From Planococcus liqunii (GTDB lineage: Bacteria; Bacillota; Bacilli; Bacillales_A; Planococcaceae), in NCBI RefSeq assembly GCF_030413595.1, contig NZ_CP129238.1, positions 434,001 through 498,000 on the forward strand: a stretch of 64,000 bases of DNA, given 5' to 3'. Position 1 is the stretch's first letter; every line of letters starts with the position of its first letter. This document shows, one piece after another, positions 1-8,419 of this stretch. The notes beneath the pieces are model-generated. The model saw only the letters and a program-made list of their open reading frames with translations, was not told the DNA's origin and ran no database searches. A program made the translations under genes and the position numbers.

Positions 1-1032
1 AAAGGGGTCATGCTGACGCACCGGAATGTCGTCAACAATGGCAAGTTGATCGGCGACACGATGAACTTATCCGAACTGGATCGCCTGTGCATCCCGGTGC
101 CGTTTTTCCATTGCTTCGGCTGTGTGCTCGGCACGATGGCTGCCGTAACGCATTCAACGACGATGGTCATCGCCGAACAATTCGATCCGAAGCGGGTGCT
201 GCAGATGGTTCAGGACGAGAAATGTACAGGGCTTCACGGCGTGCCGACGATGTTCATCGCAGAGTTGAACCATCCGGATTTTGCGTCGTTTGATACGTCC
301 ACCTTGCGCACGGGCATCATGGCCGGATCGCCGTGTCCGATTGAAGTGATGAAAAAAGTCATCAATGACATGGGTGCATCGGAAATTACGATTGCCTACG
401 GACAAACCGAATCGTCTCCGGTCATTACGCAGACGCGCGCGGACGATGACATTGAAAAGCGGGTGTCCACTGTCGGAAAACCGCATGCGGAAGTCGAAGT
501 GAAAATCGTGGACCCCGTAACAAGTGAACAAGTGCCGACGGGTGTTCCGGGTGAATTGTGTACACGCGGCTACCATGTCATGAAAGGCTATTACAAAAAT
601 GAAGAAGCGACCCAAAATGCGATTGATGAAGACGGCTGGCTCCATACGGGCGATATCGCCGTTGAAGATGAAGACGGCTATATCGCCATTACCGGCCGCA
701 TCAAAGACATGGTCATCCGCGGCGGCGAAAACATTTATCCGCGTGAAATCGAAGAATTTCTGTATCAGCATCCTTCCATTCAAGACGTTCAGGTAGTCGG
801 AGTGCCGGATCCAAAATACGGAGAAGAGTTGATGGCGTGGGTCATTTTAAAAGAAGGGCAACAACTGTCTTCAGAAGAGCTGCGCGAATATTGCCAAGGC
901 AAAATTTCCCGGCATAAAATTCCGCGGTATATTGAATTTACGAAGGAATACCCGATGACCGCATCGGGCAAGATCCAGAAATTCAAGCTGCGTGAAATGT
1001 CAGCAGAAAGAACCGAAAAAACAGAAGTCTAA
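1..1032 (+). CDS. Acyl-CoA synthetase (AMP-binding ligase), 5'-truncated by window edge
   Basis: This is the C-terminal part of an adenylate-forming fatty acyl-CoA ligase, which activates a carboxylic acid to acyl-AMP and transfers it to CoA. The reading frame is open from base 1 and begins KGVMLTHRN, the end of the AMP-binding P-loop motif (…TGxPKGVMLTH), so the true start and about 200 residues lie upstream. Visible motifs are AYGQTESSP (A5), [10 protein letters not shown] (A7), [16 protein letters not shown] (A8) and the C-terminal lysine motif [12 protein letters not shown] (A10), all in normal order, so the visible part looks intact. Substrate chain length cannot be judged. Another ligase of the same superfamily lies at 41483-43114. 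Confidence 0.9.
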   Translation, partial: KGVMLTHRNVVNNGKLIGDTMNLSELDRLCIPVPFFHCFGCVLGTMAAVTHSTTMVIAEQFDPKRVLQMVQDEKCTGLHGVPTMFIAELNHPDFASFDTSTLRTGIMAGSPCPIEVMKKVINDMGASEITIAYGQTESSPVITQTRADDDIEKRVSTVGKPHAEVEVKIVDPVTSEQVPTGVPGELCTRGYHVMKGYYKNEEATQNAIDEDGWLHTGDIAVEDEDGYIAITGRIKDMVIRGGENIYPREIEEFLYQHPSIQDVQVVGVPDPKYGEELMAWVILKEGQQLSSEELREYCQGKISRHKIPRYIEFTKEYPMTASGKIQKFKLREMSAERTEKTEV

Positions 1033-1096
1033 ACTTTTTTTAACCGGAAGAAGAGTTATCGGATGCGGAGTTTCCCCGTGTCCGGTAGCTTGTTTT

Positions 1097-1123
1097 GTTT
1101 AATAATCCGTTAAAACGGGGAAA
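1097..1123 (+). promoter_or_regulatory. Candidate sigma-B promoter upstream of wrbA
   Basis: GTTTAA (1097-1102) is followed after 15 bases by GGGAAA (1118-1123), close to the sigma-B consensus GTTTAA-N12-15-GGGTAT. WrbA homologues are commonly general stress proteins. The same layout occurs before the YdaT-like gene (11040) and the YfkM-like gene (48587). This is an inference from motif similarity. Confidence 0.5.
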
Positions 1124-1217
1124 CGGGTAAAGTAAGAAGAAATCTTTAATTCAGGATATTTCTCGAATTAGCAGCAGCGGTCACGGACTCAATGCGAAAA
1201 AGAGAGGAAGTCAAACT

Positions 1218-1829
1218 ATGGCAAATGTGAAATTGGCGATCATTTATTACAGTTCAACGGGCACCAACCACCAAATGGCAAAATGGGCAGAAGAAGCAGC
1301 CCAGCAGGCAGGGGCAGAAGTGCGGGTAGCAAAAGTGAGGGAAACTGCACCACAGGCAGCCATCGACTCGAATCCTGCATGGAAAGCTCATCATGAAGCA
1401 ACTCAAGATGTGCCGGAAGCAGAAGTGGCGTTGCTTGAATGGGCGGATGCCATCATTTTCAGTGTGCCGACCCGCTATGGCCACGTGCCGACCCAGTTCC
1501 AGCAGTTCCTGGATATTACAGGCGGCGCCTGGGCGCAAGGCAAACTGGCGAACAAAGTGGTCAGTGCCATGTCGTCAGCGCAAAACCCGCATGGTGGCCA
1601 GGAAGCAACCGTACTTGCCGTCTATACGTCGATGTTCCATTGGGGCGCGATTGTGGCAGCACCGGGCTACAACAATCCAGCCCTGTTCAAAGCAGGCGGC
1701 AATCCTTACGGCACGTCGGTTACCGCAGGAGAAAACGGCATGGTGGAAGATGTAGAAGATGCGGTTAAATACCAGGCAAATCACACAATTGAAGTTGCGC
1801 AATGGATCAAAAACGGCCAAACTCAATAA
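1218..1829 (+). CDS. wrbA: NAD(P)H:quinone oxidoreductase, WrbA family flavoprotein
   Basis: This 203-residue protein is a flavodoxin-fold, FMN-binding two-electron quinone reductase of the WrbA type, likely protecting against redox cycling. The N-terminal FMN phosphate loop is IIYYSSTGTNHQMAKWAEE (residues ~8-26). SVPTRYGHVPTQFQQFLD (~77) and SAQNPHGGQEATVLAVY (~118) are the other family signatures, and the length is typical. The ATG follows a GAGAGGAAG ribosome binding site. A sigma-B-like promoter sits about 100 bp upstream, which fits a general stress role. It appears to be monocistronic. Confidence 0.92.
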   Translation: MANVKLAIIYYSSTGTNHQMAKWAEEAAQQAGAEVRVAKVRETAPQAAIDSNPAWKAHHEATQDVPEAEVALLEWADAIIFSVPTRYGHVPTQFQQFLDITGGAWAQGKLANKVVSAMSSAQNPHGGQEATVLAVYTSMFHWGAIVAAPGYNNPALFKAGGNPYGTSVTAGENGMVEDVEDAVKYQANHTIEVAQWIKNGQTQ

Positions 1830-1910
1830 ATCGCAAGTGGACAAAGCAGGTGAGATGTAAAAAATCTTGTCTGCTTTGTATTTCTAATCGGCAAGGAGGA
1901 GAATGCACGA

Positions 1911-2642
1911 GTGCTGTGGCTCAGCTTATTTTTTGTTATTGGATTTATAGCCATTCATCTTTTTTCTAAAAACATGCTCTTTTTGAAAGCTCTGCCGCGC
2001 TCCCGCTTTCTTTCCATTGCCGGAGGCATTTCGGTCGCTTACGTCTTCCTGCACCTGCTGCCGGAGCTCGGTGTATTCCAAGATGAACTGCAAGGTGAAG
2101 TGGAAAGGACCGCCTGGCGTTTTCTGGAACACCATATTTATGTGGTGGCCATGCTTGGCTTGGTCATCTTTTATGGCTTGGAACAAATGGTCAAGTCGTC
2201 CAAGAGGAGACGGGACAAAGCAGGCGGACAAAATTCAAGAGACGGCGTTTTTTGGGTCCATATCGGCTCTTTTGCTTTTTATAATGCCTTAATCGGCTAT
2301 TTGCTGATTCGCGAAGAGTATGAAAGTGCCTGGGGCATGCTGTTTTTCTTTATTGCGATGGGCGTACATTTTATCACGAACGATAAAGGGCTTCGGGCAA
2401 CCCATAAAGACGACTACGACCGGTACGGCAGGTGGCTGTTGGCGGTTTCGATTTTAGTCGGCTGGGGAATTGGAGCGTTGACGGAAGTCAATGAACTTAT
2501 CATTTCTTTTCTGACAGCGTTGCTTGCAGGCGGCGTCGTGCTCAACGTCTTAAAAGAAGAACTGCCCGAAGAGCGGGAAAGCAGATTTTCAGCTTGCTGC
2601 ATCGGGATCATCGGCTATTCGGTTTTATTGCTGCTGTTATAA
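1911..2642 (+). CDS. Multi-pass membrane protein of unknown function, ZIP-like in parts
   Basis: I do not recognise a characterised family with certainty. The 243-residue protein has about seven hydrophobic segments. The second begins near residue 32 with AGGISVAYVFLHLLPELG, reminiscent of the HxxPE motif of ZIP metal transporters, but no second HNxPEG motif follows. A charged cytoplasmic stretch (VKSSKRRRDKAGGQNSRDG, ~90-108) separates the halves. The start is a GTG placed 10 bp after a strong AAGGAGGA site (1893-1900). The upstream ATG at 1903 is in another frame. It is probably monocistronic. Confidence 0.65.
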   Translation: MLWLSLFFVIGFIAIHLFSKNMLFLKALPRSRFLSIAGGISVAYVFLHLLPELGVFQDELQGEVERTAWRFLEHHIYVVAMLGLVIFYGLEQMVKSSKRRRDKAGGQNSRDGVFWVHIGSFAFYNALIGYLLIREEYESAWGMLFFFIAMGVHFITNDKGLRATHKDDYDRYGRWLLAVSILVGWGIGALTEVNELIISFLTALLAGGVVLNVLKEELPEERESRFSACCIGIIGYSVLLLLL

Positions 2643-2744
2643 GCTGCTGCTTAACTTTCTAGCCACGAGCTAATTTTTTTGCTATCATATCAAAATAATC
2701 ATAATCATAAGTCCTGGAAATCTTAATTCTTTGGGGTGTCCAAA

Positions 2745-2924
2745 ATGATCACACAAGAGGAAAAGCAGGTGTTCGAGTACGAATTGAATAAATTAACGAT
2801 AGAGTATCAAAAATGTGCGAATGACGCATTGAAATCACAGATAAAAGAAGATATCTCTTTTCTGCAATCTGTTCTCCAGTTCCTGCATTACAGAACTGAT
2901 AAAATGAATATATCCAACCAATAA
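2745..2924 (+). CDS. Small hypothetical protein (59 aa)
   Basis: This short, charged, probably helical protein begins MITQEEKQVFEYELNKLT and has no recognised domain. The ATG at 2745 is preceded by GGGG (2733-2736) at a suitable distance. An in-frame GTG at 2736 is a less likely start. It is followed directly by a clear intrinsic terminator, which supports it being a real transcription unit. No membrane segment or cysteine pair is visible that would suggest a function. Confidence 0.5.
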   Translation: MITQEEKQVFEYELNKLTIEYQKCANDALKSQIKEDISFLQSVLQFLHYRTDKMNISNQ

Positions 2925-2957
2925 ACCTGCCGGAAAAATTCGGCAGGTTTTTTGTTT
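2924..2957 (+). terminator. Rho-independent terminator
   Basis: The arms AACCTGCCG (2924-2932) and CGGCAGGTT (2941-2949) are followed by a T-rich tract. It terminates the small gene at 2745-2924. Confidence 0.85.
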
Positions 2958-2987
2958 TAACAGGAATACAGGCATTCGGAGAATGTG

Positions 2988-3013
2988 AACACGTTTGTAA
3001 CAAACAGCGTGTT
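2988..3013 (+). promoter_or_regulatory. Imperfect inverted repeat upstream of cydDC (possible operator)
   Basis: AACACG (2988-2993) and CGTGTT (3008-3013) flank an inner TTTGT-A-ACAAA palindrome. It lies about 90 bp before cydD, with a TATAAT-like -10 at 3063-3068 downstream. CydDC genes in Bacillus are under redox control (Rex), but this repeat only loosely resembles TTGTGAA-N4-TTCACAA, so assignment to Rex is speculative. Confidence 0.3.
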
Positions 3014-3099
3014 AAATGGGCTGACAGCGGGCAACTGCAACGGAATTTAAGCCCCATTGCTTTATAATAGAGGCAACAGCGGTTAAAGGAGAGAAAAGC

Positions 3100-4824
3100 A
3101 TGGTTGATTTAAAACAACTGGCTTATGAACGAAAGAATATTATGGCCTTCCTGTTTATTGCCTCCTTCTTAAAAGGGGCGGCGATGATTGGGCAAGCTTT
3201 ATTTTTTGTATGGATCGCCGATGGCGTTTTTCTGAAAAATGCTTCGTTCGAAGAAGTCTTGCCTTATTTATACGGCTTGTTTGCGGCAATTTTGGTGCGC
3301 GTGGCATCCGGTTACGCAATCGGACGGTCAGGAGTAAATTTAGCAGCGGAAGTGAAGATGGATTTGCGGAAAAAATTGATTGCTTCTTTTGCAAGCAACC
3401 CGCTGCAAGCTTCGATTCAAGGGCAGTCCGGGCAAAAAGTCAGTTTGCTGCTGGATGCGGTCGATGAACTGGATGGCTACTTCAGCAAGTACATTCCGCA
3501 GATGGTCCAAAGCTATATCATTCCGATTCTCTTGCTGGTCGTCATTTTTTCCCAGCATTGGGTGACCGGAGTGATCATTTTGATTACGGCACCGTTTATT
3601 CCTGTTTTTATGGCGCTTGTCGGCATTAAAACAAAGGAGAAAGCGGATCAGCAGATGGAGAAGCTGGGCCAGTTTTCCGGTACTTTTCTTGATGTGCTGC
3701 AAGGCTTGACTACTTTGAAATTGTTTAATCAAGCAGACCGGCAAAAACAGACAATCCAAAAAAGTAGCTTGGATTTCCGTGATTCTACAATGGAAGTATT
3801 GAAGTCGGCCTTTTTGTCTTCGCTTATGCTTGAATACATTTCCATGCTCAGCATGGGGATTATCGCACTTGAAATCGGATTGCGCTTAGTAGTATTCGAT
3901 AGCCTGACATTTTTTACGGCGTTTTTCGTGATGATTCTTGTACCGGATTTCTTTAATATGCTGAAAGATTTTGGCAGTGCTTTCCATACGGGGAAAGGAA
4001 GTACAGCAGCGGCCAACCGGCTGTCTGCGCATTTGGAAAAAGAAGAGCCTGCAGTCGAATGGGGAGCTGGCAAATTGTCGAACGATCCTCCGCATCTGTT
4101 GCTGCAAGATTTAACGTTCCAGTATGGGGAGAGTTTCAAGCTGGAACCGATTAATGCGGAAATCCTTCCTTACAGCCAGCTGGCCATTATCGGCAAAAGC
4201 GGTTCCGGGAAAACAACCCTGCTCCATACAATAGCAGGGCTGCTGCCGCTCTCAAGCGGCACTGTTAAAGTGAATGGCATTCCTCGGGAACAAATTGATG
4301 AGAAGTCATGGTTTGATCAATTGAGCTATATTTCGCAAAGTCCTTATTTGTTTGCCGGCACCATAAAAGAAAATATCGCAATTGGAGCTGGCCGGGAAGC
4401 TGCAGATGATGAAATTTGGGAAGCTGCTGCAAAAGCCGGAATCGGCGAAATGGTCGGTTCTTTGAAATACGGCCTGGAAACGCGGATTGGTGAAGCGGGA
4501 AGAGGCTTGTCCGGCGGCGAAAAGCAGCGGATTGCGCTTGCCCGTGCTTTCTTGAAGCAGCCTTCCATTGTTTTATTCGATGAGCCGACAACCGGCTTGG
4601 ACCTTCAAACTGAAAAGATTCTGCAGCAGTCAATAGCGGAACTTGGAAAAGGGGCCACTGTGATTACGGTTGCCCACCGTTTGCATACCATCAAACAATC
4701 TGACACGATTTTAATCTTGTCTGAAGGCCGGCTGGCAGCTGCCGGCAGCCACAACGAATTATTGGAAACGTACGCGCCTTATGGAGAAATGCTGGAATTA
4801 CAGCATGGAGGTATTGTGCAATGA
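3100..4824 (+). CDS. cydD: Thiol reductant ABC exporter subunit CydD
   Basis: This is one half of the heterodimeric CydDC ABC exporter, which moves glutathione/cysteine-type reductants across the membrane and is needed for assembly of cytochrome bd. The 574-residue protein has an N-terminal six-helix exporter domain (~1-310) and a C-terminal ATPase with Walker A GKSGSGKTT, signature LSGGEKQR and Walker B IVLFDEPTTGLD, followed by an H-loop (TVAHR). AAAGGAG precedes the ATG. The stop overlaps the cydC start by ATGA, so the two are translationally coupled. The cydAB oxidase genes are not in this window. Confidence 0.93.
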   Translation: MVDLKQLAYERKNIMAFLFIASFLKGAAMIGQALFFVWIADGVFLKNASFEEVLPYLYGLFAAILVRVASGYAIGRSGVNLAAEVKMDLRKKLIASFASNPLQASIQGQSGQKVSLLLDAVDELDGYFSKYIPQMVQSYIIPILLLVVIFSQHWVTGVIILITAPFIPVFMALVGIKTKEKADQQMEKLGQFSGTFLDVLQGLTTLKLFNQADRQKQTIQKSSLDFRDSTMEVLKSAFLSSLMLEYISMLSMGIIALEIGLRLVVFDSLTFFTAFFVMILVPDFFNMLKDFGSAFHTGKGSTAAANRLSAHLEKEEPAVEWGAGKLSNDPPHLLLQDLTFQYGESFKLEPINAEILPYSQLAIIGKSGSGKTTLLHTIAGLLPLSSGTVKVNGIPREQIDEKSWFDQLSYISQSPYLFAGTIKENIAIGAGREAADDEIWEAAAKAGIGEMVGSLKYGLETRIGEAGRGLSGGEKQRIALARAFLKQPSIVLFDEPTTGLDLQTEKILQQSIAELGKGATVITVAHRLHTIKQSDTILILSEGRLAAAGSHNELLETYAPYGEMLELQHGGIVQ

Positions 4825-6527
4825 CAGAATTGAAACAGACATTGTTATTGACGCTTCGTGAAAAAAGAGACGTGGCGCTTGCCATTTTCTTCGGTTTCCT
4901 GGCGGGGATTGCCGGAGCGGCGCTAATGGCTTCAAGCGGATATTTGATTTCAAAAGCAGCGCTGACTTCTCAAATGACCATCTTGATCGTCATGGGAGCT
5001 TGTTTGAAGTTATTCGGCCTTGCCTCGGCTCTAAGCCGTTATGCTGAGCGCCTGTTTTCGCACCGCGCGACGTTCACCATGCTCAGCAACTTGCGGGTAT
5101 CGTTTTTTGAGAAGTTGTCTCCGCTGGCACCGGGAATTTTTCAGAAATACCGGAGCGGCGATTTGCTTGCGCGCATTGTGGGCGATGTAGAAAGTTTGCA
5201 AAACTTTTTGCTGCGGGTATTTTATCCGCCGGTCGTACTGGCGATCGTCTTTATTAGTACGATTTTCTTCACTTCGTATTTCTCGTTAGCTATCGCGATG
5301 GTGATGCTTATAGGCATGCTATTGACGATTGTCGCAGTGCCGGCTGTTTTTGCATGGCGGCAACGCAGAATCGATTCTGCTGTCCGGGCGAGCCGGGCGG
5401 AACTGTCAACGGAAGCTACCGAATTTCTATACGGTTTCCGCGATTTGAAAATTTACCAACAGCTTGACCGCAAAAAACAGGATTTGACGGCTTTTTCAGA
5501 ACGCTACGGCGAACAGCAGCGGAAAGAGGGCTTTGAAGAAAACCTGGGCCAGTCCGTCAATGCTTTTGTGGCGCTGTTGGCTTCGTTTTTTGTACTTGGG
5601 ATTGGGGCATATTTTGTTGCAGAAGGACAGCTCGACGGCTTGTACCTGGCAATGCTTGTGATGATTTCCTTGGCAATCTTCGAGAATGTCGCACCGATGG
5701 CAGTTTTCCCGGCCCATTTTGAAGAAAACAGGAAAGCGGCAGCGCGCCTTGACCAAGTGGTGTCAGAACCCGTGCAACCGGCCGGTGACGCGAAATTGCC
5801 GTTAAACGCATTGGACATTAAATTAGAGAACGTATCCTACACTTATCCGGAAGAAGAGCGGCAGGCAATTGACGGGGTATCTCTTCGTCTCGCACCGGGA
5901 TCGAAAACCGCCATCGTCGGGCCAAGCGGTTCGGGGAAATCCACATTGCTGCAGCTTCTTTTAAACATCTTGCCTGCAGACAGCGGCACGATTTCCATTG
6001 GCGGAGAACCTTTACCGGCACTCGATCCGGAAAAGCTGTGGCAGCGGATGAATGTGGTGCTGCAGGAAAATCATTTCTTCTTCGGCACGATCCGCAGCAA
6101 CTTGTTGATTGCCAATGAAGCAGCTACTGACGAAGAAATGGAAGCCGCTTTGGCCAAAGTTCAGCTCGAGGCCTTTTCATTGTCTGCAAAGGTGAATGAA
6201 AAAGGCGGAAATCTGTCCGGCGGCGAAAAGCAGCGCCTCGCTATTGCCCGGGCAATATTAAGAAGCGAATCGCTTTGGCTGCTGGATGAACCGGTATCAT
6301 CGGTCGATTCCGTTACCGCCAAATCCATTTACCGGCAATTGTTTGAACAAGGCAAAGACGATACATTCGTCATCATCAGCCATGATTTGACGGGCCTTGA
6401 ACATATGGACCAAATTATCGTCATGGAACGGGGCAGAATCGTCGAAGCCGGGCCATATGAAGAAATCATGGAAAAGCAAGGCCACTTTTTCAAACTTAAG
6501 CAGATTGAAAAGAGCATATTTGCGTGA
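4821..6527 (+). CDS. cydC: Thiol reductant ABC exporter subunit CydC
   Basis: This is the second subunit of the CydDC exporter (568 residues), with an N-terminal transmembrane domain (~15-305) and a C-terminal nucleotide-binding domain. Walker A is GPSGSGKST, the signature is LSGGEKQR and Walker B is LWLLDEPVSSVD, with an H-loop ISHD. The SRYAERLFSHRATF stretch near residue 72 is typical of CydC. The ATG overlaps the cydD stop. A strong hairpin terminator lies about 160 bp downstream, after a short periodic repeat array. Confidence 0.93.
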   Translation: MTELKQTLLLTLREKRDVALAIFFGFLAGIAGAALMASSGYLISKAALTSQMTILIVMGACLKLFGLASALSRYAERLFSHRATFTMLSNLRVSFFEKLSPLAPGIFQKYRSGDLLARIVGDVESLQNFLLRVFYPPVVLAIVFISTIFFTSYFSLAIAMVMLIGMLLTIVAVPAVFAWRQRRIDSAVRASRAELSTEATEFLYGFRDLKIYQQLDRKKQDLTAFSERYGEQQRKEGFEENLGQSVNAFVALLASFFVLGIGAYFVAEGQLDGLYLAMLVMISLAIFENVAPMAVFPAHFEENRKAAARLDQVVSEPVQPAGDAKLPLNALDIKLENVSYTYPEEERQAIDGVSLRLAPGSKTAIVGPSGSGKSTLLQLLLNILPADSGTISIGGEPLPALDPEKLWQRMNVVLQENHFFFGTIRSNLLIANEAATDEEMEAALAKVQLEAFSLSAKVNEKGGNLSGGEKQRLAIARAILRSESLWLLDEPVSSVDSVTAKSIYRQLFEQGKDDTFVIISHDLTGLEHMDQIIVMERGRIVEAGPYEEIMEKQGHFFKLKQIEKSIFA

Positions 6528-6568
6528 TTTCCGATATTTTTCACGGTTTTATCTTCAGTTTATTAGAT

Positions 6569-6639
6569 ATACTGTCCGGAAGACATTCAATACTGTCCGA
6601 AGCACATGAAATACTGTCCGCAAATGAAAAATACTGTCC
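6569..6639 (+). repeat. 21-bp-periodic array, core ATACTGTCC (4 copies)
   Basis: ATACTGTCC starts at 6569, 6590, 6611 and 6631, with spacings of 21, 21 and 20 bases. The intervening ~12 bases are not conserved. The array lies between the end of cydC and the terminator at 6686-6733. Arrays of the same design with other cores occur at 14942-15015 and 24527-24617. Confidence 0.75.
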
Positions 6640-6685
6640 CAACGGCGTTATTGCTTTTCAGCAAGAGCCCCAGCAGGGAAAAAGA

Positions 6686-6733
6686 AAAACCGGAAGACTT
6701 CCTTCAAAATCGAAGGGGAAGTCTTCCGGTTTT
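6686..6733. terminator. Bidirectional terminator between cydC and the convergent small gene
   Basis: The 17-base arms at 6686-6702 and 6717-6733 (AAAACCGGAAGACTTCC and its complement) are flanked by A and T tracts on opposite sides. The hairpin can therefore serve cydC (+) and the convergent gene at 6732-6962 (-). Confidence 0.85.
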
Positions 6734-6962
6734 ATTTGAGCAGCAGATCATTTCCGTGTTTAGCATCTTCGAGTTTCAGCTGTTCCAATTGAAGCCTCAT
6801 TTTCTGTGTTTCGATGACAAAGTTCTCGTGTTTCAATTTTTCCAGTTCAATTTCGCTTTCAATCATTTTGTTCTTTAGTTTTGTCTGCGTTTGGAAGTGA
6901 GAGGTAATGATGGCAACGAGCGGAATCGAAAAAACCATAACGACGGCTACTAGACCGGTCAC
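6732..6962 (-). CDS. Small membrane-anchored coiled-coil protein
   Basis: This 76-residue protein has one N-terminal membrane helix (GLVAVVMVFSIPLVAIITSH) followed by a charged heptad-like coiled coil (…MIESEIELEKLKHENF…). No named family can be assigned with confidence. I chose the GTG at 6962 because an AAAGAGGTG ribosome binding site lies just upstream. A longer frame opens at 7031 without a good site. It is convergent with cydDC and shares its terminator. Confidence 0.6.
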   Translation of the reverse strand: MTGLVAVVMVFSIPLVAIITSHFQTQTKLKNKMIESEIELEKLKHENFVIETQKMRLQLEQLKLEDAKHGNDLLLK

Positions 6963-7090
6963 AACGTTCACCTCTTTCCTGAAAATTCTGATTACCATCA
7001 GTATACAGGATTTCGGTTTGATAAAAAACAATTTCTTCTAGTCGGGAATCCGAATTGCATGTCATGGTGTGATGGGTGGTGCCAATGCGG

Positions 7091-7132
7091 TAAGGACTCT
7101 CGAAAAGGCGAAAGCCTCGCGCAAATCCTTTA
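7091..7132. repeat. Intergenic hairpin, possibly a decayed copy of the 124-bp repeat family
   Basis: TAAGGA (7091-7096) pairs with TCCTTTA (7126-7132), with an inner GGC-GAAA-GCC hairpin. GCTGCAG and GTCCAGCTG, which are end motifs of the 124-bp repeats found at 10152-10590, lie just downstream. The relationship is tentative. Confidence 0.3.
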
Positions 7133-7188
7133 GCTGCAGCATGTCCAGCTGTCCGGTCCAGCGGAAGATTGAAATGCCTCTTGAAAAG

Positions 7189-7206
7189 ACATGACAAGTG
7201 TCATGT
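7189..7206 (+). promoter_or_regulatory. Candidate DesR operator upstream of the desaturase gene
   Basis: The inverted repeat ACATGACA-AG-TGTCATGT is perfect (8-base arms, 2-base centre). It lies about 100 bp before the desaturase ATG, whose sensor and regulator genes (desK, desR) follow directly. A TATGAT -10 element is at 7250-7255 with no good -35, so the palindrome would be centred near -64, a suitable place for a response-regulator activator. The assignment to DesR is an inference from context. Confidence 0.55.
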
Positions 7207-7249
7207 ATAAACCAGACGTTTATGCCTTTTTTAGGCGTCCGATTTTTTT

Positions 7250-7255
7250 TATGAT
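7250..7255 (+). promoter_or_regulatory. Candidate -10 element of the desaturase promoter
   Basis: TATGAT precedes the desaturase ATG by about 50 bp and lacks a consensus -35 box, as expected of a promoter that needs an activator. An alternative pair (TTGAAA 7181-7186 and TATAAA 7206-7211, spacing 19) would place the palindrome inside the core promoter instead. Confidence 0.35.
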
Positions 7256-7305
7256 AAGGACAATAAGTTATCCGAGCGGAAAGAGCTCGTATAAGGAGGA
7301 AGAAC

Positions 7306-8322
7306 ATGAGCAGAGAAAAGACAGCCCAATTACGTAAATTTGTAGCACCGTTCGAAAAAGCAGATGTAAAAGCCAGTGTACGCCAATTGGTGAACACGAT
7401 TCCACCATTCATTTTATTTTGGTTCCTCGCTTACCAGGCATTGGATGTATCCATTTGGTTAACAATCGCTTTATCAGCAGTAGCTGCAGGATTCGTAATA
7501 CGTACGTTCATCATTTTCCACGATTGCACACACGGATCGTTCTTTAAGAACAAAAAAGCAAATGCAGTAGTCGGAACCATTACGGGGATTATGACATTGT
7601 TTGCTTATGAAAAATGGAAACGCGAGCACTCGATCCACCACGCTTCAAGCGGAAATCTTGATAAGCGCGGAGTCGGCGACATCTGGGTTATGACAATTGA
7701 AGAGTATGTTGAGGCTTCTAAATGGGAACGTTTCAAATACCGCATGTACCGCAACCCGCTGGTCATGTTCGGTTTTGGACCATTATTCCTAGTCTTGATC
7801 TCTAGCCGTTTCAACCGCAAAGACGCACGCAAGAAAGAGCGCAATAACACGTATTTGATCAACGTTTCTCTAGTGGTTATTTATTCATTGCTTATTTGGG
7901 CAATCGGCTGGCAGGCGTTCTTGATCGTTCAAGGGTCAACAATGTTTATCGCTGGAGCATTAGGTATCTGGTTGTTCTATGTACAACATACATTCGAAGA
8001 TTCGTATTTTGAAGACGAAAGCGAATGGGATTACGTGAAAGCTGCTGTAGAAGGAAGTTCATATTACAAACTTCCACGAGTGCTTCAGTGGGTGACAGGA
8101 AACATCGGTTTCCACCACGTCCATCATTTAAGCCCGCGTGTTCCAAACTACAACTTGGAAAAAGCACACGACTCTACTCCGCCGCTTCAACAAGCGACAA
8201 CCATTACCATCAAATCAAGCCTTAAATCGCTTCGCTACAAAGTGTACGATGCGAAAAACAAAACTTTCGTCACGTTCGGTGACATCAAGCATTTGTTGAA
8301 TGAAAACAAATTGCCGGCATAA
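7306..8322 (+). CDS. des: Acyl-lipid fatty acid desaturase
   Basis: This is an integral-membrane diiron desaturase (338 residues) that inserts double bonds into membrane phospholipid acyl chains at low temperature. The three histidine boxes are HDCTHGS (~residue 72), HSIHHASSG (~107) and HHVHH (~270), with paired hydrophobic segments between them. AAGGAGGA lies 5 bases before the ATG. It is followed by its own terminator and then by desK-desR, the arrangement of the B. subtilis des-desKR locus. I infer a delta-5-type enzyme from this context, but regiospecificity cannot be read from the sequence. Confidence 0.93.
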   Translation: MSREKTAQLRKFVAPFEKADVKASVRQLVNTIPPFILFWFLAYQALDVSIWLTIALSAVAAGFVIRTFIIFHDCTHGSFFKNKKANAVVGTITGIMTLFAYEKWKREHSIHHASSGNLDKRGVGDIWVMTIEEYVEASKWERFKYRMYRNPLVMFGFGPLFLVLISSRFNRKDARKKERNNTYLINVSLVVIYSLLIWAIGWQAFLIVQGSTMFIAGALGIWLFYVQHTFEDSYFEDESEWDYVKAAVEGSSYYKLPRVLQWVTGNIGFHHVHHLSPRVPNYNLEKAHDSTPPLQQATTITIKSSLKSLRYKVYDAKNKTFVTFGDIKHLLNENKLPA

Positions 8323-8334
8323 CAACGATTTGAG

Positions 8335-8364
8335 AAAAAACCATTCGCTGCTGAATGGTTTTTT
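8335..8364 (+). terminator. Terminator after the desaturase gene
   Basis: The AAAAAACCATTC / GAATGGTTTTTT hairpin has a six-base loop (arms 8335-8346 and 8353-8364) and separates the desaturase from desKR. Confidence 0.85.
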
Positions 8365-8419
8365 CTTTTTGCCATTCTTTGGTATGATGAAGAATAATAG
8401 GTGAATGGGGAGCGAAATT

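Noticed and set aside
154..783. Open frame of 209 codons antisense to the acyl-CoA ligase
   Set aside because: It overlaps the well-supported ligase completely, and its protein has no recognisable features.
2980..3013. Rex operator upstream of cydDC
   Set aside because: Only partial agreement with TTGTGAA-N4-TTCACAA; kept as an unassigned inverted repeat.
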